Source: Rhodovulum sulfidophilum (GTDB taxonomy: Bacteria > Pseudomonadota > Alphaproteobacteria > Rhodobacterales > Rhodobacteraceae). Taken from it: a DNA stretch of 64,000 nucleotides. Of this stretch, positions 17,501 to 26,194 are shown piece by piece. Made by a program: the position numbers and the translations under genes. The DNA is taken from the NCBI GenBank assembly GCA_003241785.1, contig QFPW01000011.1, positions 1-64,000 of the forward strand, read 5' to 3'. Below the pieces are notes generated by a model. It was given only the letters and a program-made list of their open reading frames with translations, had not been told where the DNA came from and searched no databases. Within the stretch, counting starts at the first letter, position 1. Every line of letters begins with the position of its first letter.

Positions 17501-18168
17501 GCCTCGTCGACGACTCGATCCCGATGAACGAGGGGGTGATGAAGCCGCTCGAGGTCATCCTGCCGAAGGGCACCATGCTGAGCCCGGAATATCCCGCGGC
17601 GGTGATCGCGGGCAATGTCGAGACCAGCCAGGCCGTCACCTCGGCGCTGTTCCTCGCCCTGGGGGCGCAGGCGGCGGCGCAGTCGACGATGAACAATACC
17701 ACCTGGGGCAACGCGCGCTACCAGTATTACGAGACGATCTGCGGCGGGACCGGCGCCGGGCGGCTCTCGGACGGAACCGGCTATGACGGGACGAGCGGCG
17801 TGCACAGCCACATGACCAACTCGCGCCTGACCGATCCCGAGGTGCTGGAATGGCGCTTCCCGGTCGTGCTCGACGAATTCTCGATCCGGATGGGCTCGGG
17901 CGGCGGCGGGCGCTGGCACGGCGGCGACGGGGTGACGCGGCGGGTGCGCTTCCTCGAGCCGATGACGGTCGCGATCCTGTCCGGGCACAGGGTCGTGCCG
18001 CCCCCCGGCCTCGACGGCGGCGACCCCGGCGGGCTCGGCCGGACCCGGATCGTCCGGGAGGGCGGCGCGGTCGAGGAACTCGCCTCGGCCGACAAGGCCG
18101 AGCTCGGGGCCGGCGACGTCTGCTGGCTCGAAACCCCCGGCGGAGGCGGCTACGGCCGATCCGAGTGA
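14548..18168 (+). CDS. 5-oxoprolinase-type hydantoinase A/B fusion
   Basis: A 1206-residue cytoplasmic enzyme. The first half (to about residue 690) is HyuA-like, with DRGGTFTDIVA near the N-terminus, GTTVATNALLERKG, and the ATPase-type motifs SGPAGGVVGAV and GFDMGGTSTDV. The second half (from about 690) is HyuB-like: EVFNNLYMSIAEQMG, FALNAPYNGGTHLPDITVV, FFVAARGHHTDVGG and the C-terminal LSGHRVVPPPGLDGGDPGG. This single-chain layout is that of ATP-dependent 5-oxoprolinase (5-oxoproline to glutamate), though related fusions act on other hydantoin-like lactams. Length fits the family. GAGGGGATGAG precedes the start. It stands alone, with the M23-like gene beginning 51 bases later. Confidence 0.9.
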   Translation: MDAWDFWIDRGGTFTDIVARDPGGALRRAKLLSENPEQYADAALHGIRGFLGLGAEDPIPAARVASVKMGTTVATNALLERKGEPVVLVTTRGLGAQLRLGYQNRPRLFDRKIVLPEMLYGRVIEAAERVRADGTVEVPLDEAGLAAGLAAARAEGITACAIVFIHGYRHPAHEARAAELARAAGFEQVSVSHEVSPLMRMVSRGDTTVVDAYLSPILRRYIDRVAAAFDGEMRGKLMFMQSSGGLTDATLFQGKDAILSGPAGGVVGAVRTSAIAGQGRIIGFDMGGTSTDVCHFAGAYERVLHSEVAGVRVTAPMMHIHTVAAGGGSLLGFDGARMRVGPESAGANPGPTCYGRGGPLAVTDANVLTGRLRPEFFPAIFGPRADRPLDLAATRARFETLAAAIGKPAEEVAEGFLRIAVENMANAIKKISVQRGYDVTEYCLTVFGGAGAQHACAIADTLGMEVCLIHPMASLLSAYGMGLADIRATRVEAVEAVLDDAGAATARARLEALGAEVRAEVAGQGVAPDRITLARRARLKVQGTDATLDVEFAAVPAMRDAFAATHRARFGFDPGDRPLVIDSVEAEAIGDAADLSETAAEEVARDEAATETATRAPVFLRGEWRDTRFVTRAALRPGDTLTGPAVLVEPHTSILIEPGWRARITAHDHVELRRIEARPARVALGTQADPVLLEVFNNLYMSIAEQMGAVLENTAASVTIKERLDFSCAVFDAGGDLIANAPHMPVHLGSMGASVKAILAQNPQMRPGQVFALNAPYNGGTHLPDITVVAPVWDEGETRVLFFVAARGHHTDVGGLTPGSMPPDSRVITDEGAYIDNWLLVDGGRFREAATRALLLSVPYPARAPETNLADLRAQVASCARGAEELGKMVAHFGLETVEAYMRHVQDNAEESVRRVIDVLSDGEYTYAMDPDFDGAPREIRVRITVDKATRSAVVDFTGTTAQLATNYNAPEPVTRAAVLYVFRCLVDDSIPMNEGVMKPLEVILPKGTMLSPEYPAAVIAGNVETSQAVTSALFLALGAQAAAQSTMNNTTWGNARYQYYETICGGTGAGRLSDGTGYDGTSGVHSHMTNSRLTDPEVLEWRFPVVLDEFSIRMGSGGGGRWHGGDGVTRRVRFLEPMTVAILSGHRVVPPPGLDGGDPGGLGRTRIVREGGAVEELASADKAELGAGDVCWLETPGGGGYGRSE

Positions 18169-18219
18169 CGGCTGTCCGGCGGCGTGCTAGTCTCCCGACC
18201 CGCCCGCTGGGAGGTCCCG

Positions 18220-19398
18220 ATGCCCCGGAGTCTCGCCTTCGCCGCCGCGCTCTGCGCCGCCACGCCCGGTCTCGCGCAATCCCTGAAGCCCGACGAGGTT
18301 CTGAGCTCGATCGCCGTCCGGCCGATCAGCGCGCCGAGCCCGGTGCGCGGCGCCGACGGCCGGATGCATCTCGCCTATGAGCTCGAGGTCACCAATCCCT
18401 CGACCCTCTTCGTGACCCTCGACCGGATCGAGGCGCGCACGCCCGGGGGCGCCAGCCTCGGTGCCATCGAGGGCGCGGCGCTCGCGGCGATGATCAGGCC
18501 CTTCGCGGGGACGGGCGCGCGGCTCGCGCCCGGCGGGACCGGTATCGTCTTTCTCGACGTGAGCTACCCGGCCGGGACCGAGGGGCCCGCGCAAGTGTTG
18601 AGCCGGATCACCGTGACGCGCGAGATCGCCGACGCCTCCGGCGAGCCCGCGCCCTTTCCGGCGAGCGAGCCGGTGCCCGCGACGATCACCTTCGACGGCG
18701 CGGCGGTCGCGCCCGAAGGCGCCGCCGTGGTGCTGGAGCCGCCGCTGCGCGGCGCGGGCTGGGTCGCGGCCAATGGCTGCTGCGATTCCATCACCTCGCA
18801 CCGGGGCGCGGTCATGCCGGTGAACGGGACTCCGCGCGTCCCCGAGCGGTTCGCGATCGACTGGGTCCGGATCGGCGAGGGCGGCAAGCTCTATTCGGGC
18901 GACGGCTCTAAGGTCGAGGATTTCGCCTACTACGGGACCGAGGTCTTGTCGGTCGCGCCCGGCACCGTCGCGAACGTCTACGACGAGGCCAGGACGCAGG
19001 TGCCGAACGCCGATCCGACCGGGATCAACACCGAGAACATCGGCGGCGATATGGTCGCGGTCGACATCGGCGAGGGCCGCTACGCCTTCTACGCGCATAT
19101 GCGGCCGGGGAGCATCCGGGTGAAGCTCGGGGACCGGGTGAAGACGGGACAGGTGATCGGCCTGCTCGGCAACACCGGCAACACGACCGCGCCGCATCTG
19201 CATTTCCACGTGATGGACGGGCCGTCCCCGCTCGACGCGAACGGGCTGCCCTACGTGTTCCGCGCGTTCAGGAGCACCGGCACGCTCGGGAACGAGGCCG
19301 CCTTCGAGACCGGGGCCACCGCCGAGGTGACGCCGCGGCTCGCGGGCGACTACGAGGCGGCGCTGCCGCTCAACAACCAGGTCGTGGATTTCGAATAG
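18220..19398 (+). CDS. Exported M23-like metallopeptidase-fold protein
   Basis: A 392-residue protein. The start at 18220 has GGGAGG upstream and gives a clean signal peptide (MPRSLAFAAALCAATPGLAQ). The middle region (30-180) is beta-rich with no match I recognise. The C-terminal part (about 230-350) has the M23 fold pattern, YAFYAHMRPGSIRVKLGDRV then GLLGNTGNTTAPHLHFHV with the HxH zinc pair. The usual upstream HxxxD zinc motif is not clear: the equivalent place reads VEDFAYYGTEVLSVAPG, without the His. This resembles a diverged M23 subgroup. It may be a peptidoglycan endopeptidase, a regulator of one, or an inactive relative. Confidence 0.82.
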   Translation: MPRSLAFAAALCAATPGLAQSLKPDEVLSSIAVRPISAPSPVRGADGRMHLAYELEVTNPSTLFVTLDRIEARTPGGASLGAIEGAALAAMIRPFAGTGARLAPGGTGIVFLDVSYPAGTEGPAQVLSRITVTREIADASGEPAPFPASEPVPATITFDGAAVAPEGAAVVLEPPLRGAGWVAANGCCDSITSHRGAVMPVNGTPRVPERFAIDWVRIGEGGKLYSGDGSKVEDFAYYGTEVLSVAPGTVANVYDEARTQVPNADPTGINTENIGGDMVAVDIGEGRYAFYAHMRPGSIRVKLGDRVKTGQVIGLLGNTGNTTAPHLHFHVMDGPSPLDANGLPYVFRAFRSTGTLGNEAAFETGATAEVTPRLAGDYEAALPLNNQVVDFE

Positions 19399-19410
19399 GA
19401 CGTATGCATC

Positions 19411-19701
19411 TTGGATAAGCCTGTCATCTCAATCGCCTATTGCACGCAATGCAACTGGCTTCTGCGCTCCGGTTGGATGGCGCAGGAGCTCCTCTCGACC
19501 TTCTCCGAGCAGCTCGGCGGGGTGACGCTGATCCCCGGGCACGGCGGGATCTTCGAGATCCGCCTCGACGGCGATCTCCTCTGGGAGCGCAAGCGCGACG
19601 GCGGCTTTCCGGACGTCCGCGCGCTGAAGCAGATGGTGCGCGACCGGATCGATCCCGAGCGCGACCTCGGCCATGTCGACCGGTCCAAGCCGCCGGCCTG
19701 A
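19411..19701 (+). CDS. SelT/SelW/SelH (Rdx) family CxxC protein
   Basis: A 96-residue thioredoxin-fold protein. YCTQCNWLLRSGWMAQEL (from about residue 9) carries the CxxC redox motif of the family, whose eukaryotic members have CxxU. The pattern GGxFEIRLDGDLLWERKRDGGFPDVRALKQMVRD is the conserved C-terminal half. The start appears to be TTG at 19411, with AGGAC nine bases upstream; the ATG at 19404 is out of frame. It begins 12 bases after the M23-like gene and is probably cotranscribed. Bacterial members are suspected redox proteins of unknown substrate. Confidence 0.85.
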   Translation: MDKPVISIAYCTQCNWLLRSGWMAQELLSTFSEQLGGVTLIPGHGGIFEIRLDGDLLWERKRDGGFPDVRALKQMVRDRIDPERDLGHVDRSKPPA

Positions 19702-19720
19702 CGCGGCGCGGCGACGCTGT

Positions 19721-19733
19721 TTCCATTTTGGAA
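19721..19733. promoter_or_regulatory. Perfect short inverted repeat upstream of the nitroreductase
   Basis: TTCCA-TTT-TGGAA, about 95 bases before the nitroreductase start and in a locally AT-rich patch. TTGACG follows at 19742. It is a candidate operator; no regulator gene is adjacent. Confidence 0.3.
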
Positions 19734-19827
19734 TGGGACCTTTGACGTCGAAATCGCTTGGTTTTGTCGCGGCGCGGGATAAATCAGTCGGGCGAGCGGC
19801 GAAACGCCGCGACAAGGAACGAGTGCC

Positions 19828-20430
19828 ATGAACCAGATTGCCCCGATCGACCGTACCTCCGAACACGACATCCATTCGCTGTTCCTGGAGCGCTGGTCGC
19901 CGCGCGCCTACGACGGTCAGCCGCTGACCGAGGCGGAGCTTCTGAAGATCCTCGAGGCCGCCCACTGGGCGCCCTCCGCCTACAACTTCCAGCCCTGGCG
20001 CTTCGTCTACGCGCTGAAGGGCACGCCGGAATTCGACAAGCTCCTCGGCCTGCTGGTCGAGTTCAACCAGAGCTGGGCGAAGGACGCCGGCGCGCTGGTG
20101 TTCATCATCTCGAAGACGCACAGCCTCGCGCCCGGCGCCGAGGCCGAGACCGAGCTCTACAGCCATTCCTTCGACGCCGGCGCCGCCTGGGGCCTGCTGT
20201 CGCTGCAGGCGCGCCTCTCGGGCTTCTACGCCCATGGCATGACCGGGCTGAAGTTCGACGAGCTGCGCGAGGGCCTCGGCCTGCCCGACGGCTACCGCGT
20301 CGAGGCCGCCGCCGCGATCGGCCGCATCGCCTCGCCCTCGGTCCTGCCCGAGGCGCTGCGCGGCGGCGAGGTGCCGAGCAAGCGCCGCCCGCTGTCCGAG
20401 GTGGTCTCGGTCGGCAAGTTCCGGGCCTGA
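19828..20430 (+). CDS. Nitroreductase family protein
   Basis: A 200-residue FMN-dependent oxidoreductase. Family features: FLERWSPRAYDGQPLTEAEL near the N-terminus with the FMN-phosphate-binding Arg-Ser-Pro-Arg type segment, and AAHWAPSAYNFQPWRFVYA with the flavin-contacting Ser and Asn-Gln-Pro. SFDAGAAWGLLSLQARLSG is the dimer/FMN helix, and GYRVEAAAAIGR the end of the domain. Members reduce nitro groups, quinones or enones with NAD(P)H. AAGGA lies nine bases before the start. It is a single gene between a SelT/W-like gene and a convergent secreted protein. The natural substrate is unknown. Confidence 0.9.
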   Translation: MNQIAPIDRTSEHDIHSLFLERWSPRAYDGQPLTEAELLKILEAAHWAPSAYNFQPWRFVYALKGTPEFDKLLGLLVEFNQSWAKDAGALVFIISKTHSLAPGAEAETELYSHSFDAGAAWGLLSLQARLSGFYAHGMTGLKFDELREGLGLPDGYRVEAAAAIGRIASPSVLPEALRGGEVPSKRRPLSEVVSVGKFRA

Positions 20431-20443
20431 TCCGCGATCCCGA

Positions 20444-20466
20444 GGGGCGCGCGTGGCGCGCGCCCC
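20444..20466. terminator. Bidirectional stem-loop after the nitroreductase
   Basis: A perfect 10-bp stem (GGGGCGCGCG/CGCGCGCCCC) with a TGG loop, in the 49-base gap between convergent genes. Confidence 0.6.
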
Positions 20467-20479
20467 CTTCAGGCGGGGC

Positions 20480-21052
20480 TCAGTAGCCCCACCAGGGCCG
20501 GCAGTGCAGATAGCCGCCGTACCCGACCCAGCAATGGCCGCCCGGATGGGGCTCGTGCTCCCATCCGTGCCAGCCGGGACCGTACCACCAGTCGATGAAG
20601 AGGCTGACCGCGTCGCCCGAGGCGGGTACCGCGCCGCTCAGGGGCTTGATGTCATAGGTGAGATCCGCGCCGTCGAGCCGCGGGTTGGTCAGCTCCACCA
20701 CCGCGATCTCCGCGTCGGCGCCGCCGGTGCTGAGCGTCGCGTTCGGCGGGTCCTTCTCGAAATCGTCCTTGCCCTCGCCCCAGAAGCTCACGAATTTCGC
20801 GGTCGAGGCGTCGCCGGTCATGCGCTGCGGCCGGTCGGTGAACATCAGCGTCTGCGGGTTCACGCCATGGATGGTCAGCGTCTTGCCGTCCGAGGTGAAC
20901 GACTGGCCGGTCTGGACGAACAGCCAGTTCGCGGGCGGCATCGGCACGGTCTCCGCCGCCGCCGGCGCCTGGGCGAAGACGGCGGCCGGCGCGAGCGCGG
21001 CGCCGATCGCGGTGAGCGCCGCCAGCGCGGCGCCCAGGGCCCGAAGTCTCAT
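20480..21052 (-). CDS. Secreted protein with a Trp/Gly/His-rich tail
   Basis: A 190-residue protein of unknown function. The start at 21052 has GGGAG eight bases upstream and gives a signal peptide ending AVFAQ (about residue 28). The mature part contains TLMFTDRPQRMTGDASTAKFV and FEKDPPNATLS, then NPRLDGADLTYDIKPL, a pattern I recall in proteobacterial hypothetical exported proteins. The last 37 residues are rich in Trp, Gly, His and Tyr (for example DWWYGPGWHGWEHEPHPGGH) and include two Cys. The tail could bind metal or the cell surface; that is speculation. It is convergent with the nitroreductase and upstream of nothing obviously related. Confidence 0.75.
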   Translation of the reverse strand: MRLRALGAALAALTAIGAALAPAAVFAQAPAAAETVPMPPANWLFVQTGQSFTSDGKTLTIHGVNPQTLMFTDRPQRMTGDASTAKFVSFWGEGKDDFEKDPPNATLSTGGADAEIAVVELTNPRLDGADLTYDIKPLSGAVPASGDAVSLFIDWWYGPGWHGWEHEPHPGGHCWVGYGGYLHCRPWWGY

Positions 21053-21208
21053 CTCTCGTCTCCCTGACAATCCGCCGCGTTTCGCGCGGCGTGATCGCAG
21101 GTCTGGAACAAGGCCCGGATTCGGGCAAGAGCGACGCCGCCGCCGCCCGATCCCATTCGCGTGCGGTCCGCGGGCCCCGTCGTCACGGCCCGTCGTCGGG
21201 CCGCGTCG

Positions 21209-21781
21209 TCAGTCCGGGGCGTAGCCGCCGCGCGCGATCGCGGCGACGCCGGTGCGGGCGACCTCGACCACGCCGAGCGGGCGCATCAGCTCGATGAAGG
21301 CGTCGACCTTCTTCGGCGCGCCGGTAAGCTCGAAGACGAAGCTCTCGAGCGTCGTGTCGACCACGCGGGCGCGGAACACGTCGGCCAGACGCATCGCCTC
21401 GACGCGCTTCTCGCCGACGCCCGCGACCTTGATGAGCGCGAGCTCGCGCGAGACGGCGGGGCCCTCGACGGTCAGGTCGTTGACCTGGTGCACCGGCACC
21501 AGCCGCGAGAGCTGCGCCTTGATCTGCTCGATCACCCCCGGCGTGCCGGTGGTGACGATGGTGATGCGCGAGCGGTGGCCGAGATGGTCGGTCTCCGCCA
21601 CGGTGAGGCTCTCGATATTGTAGCCCCGGCCGGAGAAGAGGCCGATGACGCGGGCGAGCACGCCCGCCTCGTTGTCGACCAGCACGCAGAGCGTGTGGGT
21701 CTCCTGCTGGTCCCCGAGCGGGTTCCGGAGATCATAGGCGCTGTGGCTGGTGGCGCCCTTCTTGAGGTGTAGCGCGTTCAT
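21209..21781 (-). CDS. ilvN: Acetolactate synthase, small (regulatory) subunit
   Basis: A 190-residue regulatory subunit of acetohydroxyacid synthase, which binds valine and activates the large subunit. The N-terminal ACT domain shows HTLCVLVDNEAGVLARVIGLF and the GRGYNIESLTVAETD signature. The C-terminal domain includes ELALIKVAG and FRARVVDTTLESFVFELTG. It carries about 20 extra N-terminal residues compared with the shortest family members. It starts 13 bases after the large-subunit gene and has GGAGGAAGAG before its ATG, so both are one operon under the leader described upstream. The symbol ilvH is used for the same subunit in some genomes. Confidence 0.95.
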   Translation of the reverse strand: MNALHLKKGATSHSAYDLRNPLGDQQETHTLCVLVDNEAGVLARVIGLFSGRGYNIESLTVAETDHLGHRSRITIVTTGTPGVIEQIKAQLSRLVPVHQVNDLTVEGPAVSRELALIKVAGVGEKRVEAMRLADVFRARVVDTTLESFVFELTGAPKKVDAFIELMRPLGVVEVARTGVAAIARGGYAPD

Positions 21782-21794
21782 CTCTTCCTCCGCC

Positions 21795-23549
<1,755 letters not shown>

Positions 23550-23585
23550 CTTCCGTCTCCGTCTCGCTTCGTGTTCCCGAGGCAT

Positions 23586-23608
23586 AAAAAAACCCCCTCG
23601 GGAGGGGG
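23586..23608 (-). terminator. Attenuator terminator upstream of ilvI
   Basis: On the minus strand, CCCCCTC and GAGGGGG form a tight hairpin followed immediately by seven T residues. It lies 27 bases after the leader-peptide stop and 37 bases before the ilvI start. This is the layout of a transcription attenuator. Confidence 0.85.
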
Positions 23609-23634
23609 TCATGGCGCGGCACCGTCGGTCGAGG

Positions 23635-23688
23635 CTATCGCCCCGCCGAGTCTCCGCGCCTTCCTACGATTACTAGCCGCTTGGTCAT
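23635..23688 (-). CDS. ilv operon leader peptide (17 residues, with Leu-Val-Ile-Val)
   Basis: A short reading frame preceded by GGAGG five bases before its ATG encodes MTKRLVIVGRRGDSAGR. The consecutive codons for Leu, Val, Ile and Val are the regulatory amino acids of branched-chain synthesis. The frame stops just before a T-tailed hairpin in front of ilvI. In known attenuators, ribosome stalling at such codons when the charged tRNAs are scarce prevents the terminator from forming. I infer that here. The Leu codon is CTA and the Val codons are GTA, which should be rare codons in a genome of this GC content and may sharpen the stall. The competing antiterminator pairing was not worked out. 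Confidence 0.8.
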   Translation of the reverse strand: MTKRLVIVGRRGDSAGR

Positions 23689-23708
23689 AGGATCCTCCGT
23701 GGGGAAGC

Positions 23709-23737
23709 TCTTAATGTGGACGAAGGGCCAAGGTCAA
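23709..23737 (-). promoter_or_regulatory. Candidate ilv operon promoter
   Basis: Minus-strand TTGACC (23732-23737) matches five of six -35 positions. A weak AT-rich -10 candidate (around CATTAAGA, 23709-23716) lies downstream at roughly normal spacing. The start point would fall near 23703, giving a leader of about 15 bases before the leader-peptide ATG. Confidence 0.45.
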
Positions 23738-23932
23738 CAGCTCTGACCGCCAAAAGTTGCGCATTGATCCCAATTCGAGTCCTTTTGTTGCGTGCTGGCC
23801 GCCGAGGGCGAACCTTTCTGACCCCGGAGCGGGGAACCGCCGAAAGCGCGGCGCGAATCACGTGACGTGGCGTCAGGTCGCCCCGGGCGTTCCCGAAGCG
23901 GCGGCCGCCGTCCGCGCCGCGCGGCGGAGGGG

Positions 23933-23964
23933 CCCGGACCCCAGACCCTGGTAGGGGGTCCGGG
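23933..23964. other. Stem-loop in the ilv-TRAP intergenic region
   Basis: A perfect 10-bp stem (CCCGGACCCC/GGGGTCCGGG) with a 12-base loop lies about 160 bases before the TRAP operon. The gap from 23738 to 24120 holds no other feature I can support; it must contain the TRAP promoter. The hairpin has no T tract, so it may be a leader structure or a weak terminator. Confidence 0.45.
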
Positions 23965-24120
23965 ACGGGCATTGGCGCGCGTTTGGGCAATTACCGAGGC
24001 GCGGGAGCCGCGGCGGAAACTCTCGCGGAGGAAAGGGGTTGCGACCAAGAGTCGCCACGGCTACCAAAAACGGCAAAGCACCGCGAACGGCGTCAAGACC
24101 GTCGCGAGGGGAGGAAATCG

Positions 24121-24660
24121 ATGAAGGGTCTTCTGCGCCTGTCGGGCGGGATCGACCGGGTCAGCCTGTTCTTCGGCTGGATCTCGGCGCTGCTCGTCCT
24201 CCTGAGCGCGCTGACGAGCGCGCTCAACGCGCTGTCGCGCTATCTGTTCAACATCAGTTCCAACGCCTGGCTCGAGGTCCAGTGGCAGATGTTCGCCGGC
24301 ATCTTCCTGCTCGGCGCCGCCCAGGTCCTGAAGATGAACGAGCATGTCCGGGTCGACCTGTTCTACGGGTCGCGCTCGCATCGGGGCAAGCTCTGGACCG
24401 ACGTCTTCGGCATCATCGTCTTCCTGATCCCGTCGATGCTGGTCATGGGCTTCTTCGCCTGGGAATTCTTCATGACCGCCTTCCTCAGCAACGAGCATTC
24501 GTCGAACGCGGGCGGCACCGTGCTCTGGCCGGTAAAGTTCCTGCTGCCGCTCGGGCTGTTCCTCGTGCTGCTGCAGGGGCTCTCGGAGCTCGTCAAGCGG
24601 ATCGCGGGCCTGCTCGGCGACGCCGACGAGACCGTCGAATACGAACGGCCGGTCCAGTGA
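24121..24660 (+). CDS. dctQ: TRAP transporter small permease subunit
   Basis: A 179-residue DctQ-type membrane protein with four hydrophobic segments (about 12-40, 50-75, 92-115 and 135-160). Typical features are NALSRYLFNISSNAWLEVQWQMFAGIFLLGAAQVLKMNEHVRVDLF, containing the conserved Glu-x-Gln and the RVD segment. The ATG at 24121 has GAGGGGAGGAAAT upstream; longer in-frame readings extend into non-coding sequence. It is the first of three TRAP genes and forms the membrane complex with the large subunit, energised by an ion gradient. The symbol is by family; the substrate is not known. Confidence 0.92.
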   Translation: MKGLLRLSGGIDRVSLFFGWISALLVLLSALTSALNALSRYLFNISSNAWLEVQWQMFAGIFLLGAAQVLKMNEHVRVDLFYGSRSHRGKLWTDVFGIIVFLIPSMLVMGFFAWEFFMTAFLSNEHSSNAGGTVLWPVKFLLPLGLFLVLLQGLSELVKRIAGLLGDADETVEYERPVQ

Positions 24661-24692
24661 ACGCGCGCGACGTCCCCGGGGGAGCCTGAGAC

Positions 24693-26159
24693 ATGCTCGA
24701 ATACGGCTACATGGCGCCGACGATGTTCGGCGGGCTCATCGTCTTCCTGCTGTTCGGCTTCCCCGTCGCCTTCTCGCTCTCGGCGCTCGGGCTCTTCTTC
24801 GGGATGCTGGCGATCGAGGTCGGCTATTTCGGGCCGGAGTTCCTGCAGGCGCTGCCCTACCGGACCTTCGGCATCATGTCGAACGACCTCTTGCTCGCGA
24901 TCCCGTTCTTCACCTTCATGGGCGCGATCCTGGAGCGCAGCGGGCTCGCCGAGGACCTGCTCGAAAGCACCGGCCAGCTTTTCGGCCCGGTGCCGGGCGG
25001 GCTCGCCTACGCGGTGATCATCGTCGGCGCGGTGCTCGGCGCGATCACCGGCACGGTGGCGGCCTCGGTGATCGCCATGGGCATGATCTCGCTCCCGGTC
25101 ATGATGCGCTACGGCTATGACATGCGCATCGGCACCGGGGTGATCGCCGCCTCGGGCACGATCACCCAGGTGATCCCGCCCTCGCTGGTGCTGATCGTCC
25201 TCGCCGACCAGATCGGCGTCTCGGTCGGCGACATGTACCTCGGCGCGATCGGCCCCTCGATCCTGCAGATCGCGCTCTTCCTCATGTTCATCTTCGCGGT
25301 GGCGACGCTCGCCCCGCACAAGGTCCCGGCGCTGCCGCCCGAGGCGCGCACGCTCCGGGGCTGGCCGCTCATCGGCAAGGTGCTCTGGGGCATGATCCCA
25401 TCGCTCGTGCTCATCTTCCTCGTGCTCGGCACGATCTTCCTCGGCCTCGCGACGCCGACCGAGGCGGGGGCGATGGGCTCGGTCGGCGCGATCCTGCTCG
25501 CGATGGCGCACGGCCGCTTCGGGATCGGCATGCTCTGGCAGGCGATGCAGACCACGGCGCGGATCACCTCGATGGTGGTCTTCATCCTGATCGGCGCCAC
25601 GGTGTTCAGCCTGGTCTTTCAGGGCGTGAACGGCGGCCGCTGGATCGAGCACATCCTCTCGGACCTGCCCGGCGGGGTGATCGGCTTCCTGATCTTCGTC
25701 AACATCTTCATCTTCTTCATCGCCTTCTTCCTCGACTTCTTCGAGATCGTCTTCATCGTGGTGCCGATGCTGGTGCCTGTGATGCACGCGCTCGACATCA
25801 ACCCGATCTGGTTCGGCCTGCTGCTCTGCGTGAACATGCAGACCTCGTTCATGCATCCGCCGTTCGGCTTCGCGCTCTTCTACCTGCGCGGCATCGCGCC
25901 GCCGGAGGTGAAGAGCCGCGACATCTATCTCGGCTCGATCCCGTGGATCTGCCTCCAGCTGGTGCTGGTCGGCATCCTCATCTTCTGGCCCGAGACGGTG
26001 ACCTACTGGATCGGCGAGCATCACGAGCTCGACCCCGCGGCGGTGGAGCAGCAGCTCGACAATATCGCGATCCCGGGGCTCGACACGCCCGCGGATGGCG
26101 GCCTGCCGGGGCTCGAACCCGCGCCGCTCACACCCGACTTCTCCGAACCGGGCCAATGA
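24693..26159 (+). CDS. dctM: TRAP transporter large permease subunit
   Basis: A 488-residue DctM-type permease, the transport channel of the TRAP complex. Hydrophobic helices run through the protein. Family segments include FTFMGAILERSGLAEDLLE, GAVLGAITGTVAASVIAMG and GTITQVIPPSLVLIVLADQ. FLDFFEIVFIVVPMLVP and NMQTSFMHPPFGFALFYLRG occur near the C-terminus. It is longer than the roughly 430 residues of many DctM proteins: the last 40 residues form a soluble Leu/Asp/Pro-rich tail. It lies 32 bases after dctQ and 35 before dctP. Confidence 0.94.
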   Translation: MLEYGYMAPTMFGGLIVFLLFGFPVAFSLSALGLFFGMLAIEVGYFGPEFLQALPYRTFGIMSNDLLLAIPFFTFMGAILERSGLAEDLLESTGQLFGPVPGGLAYAVIIVGAVLGAITGTVAASVIAMGMISLPVMMRYGYDMRIGTGVIAASGTITQVIPPSLVLIVLADQIGVSVGDMYLGAIGPSILQIALFLMFIFAVATLAPHKVPALPPEARTLRGWPLIGKVLWGMIPSLVLIFLVLGTIFLGLATPTEAGAMGSVGAILLAMAHGRFGIGMLWQAMQTTARITSMVVFILIGATVFSLVFQGVNGGRWIEHILSDLPGGVIGFLIFVNIFIFFIAFFLDFFEIVFIVVPMLVPVMHALDINPIWFGLLLCVNMQTSFMHPPFGFALFYLRGIAPPEVKSRDIYLGSIPWICLQLVLVGILIFWPETVTYWIGEHHELDPAAVEQQLDNIAIPGLDTPADGGLPGLEPAPLTPDFSEPGQ

Positions 26160-26194
26160 AGCCCGGCGGAACAACCACATAAGGGAGGAAATCA

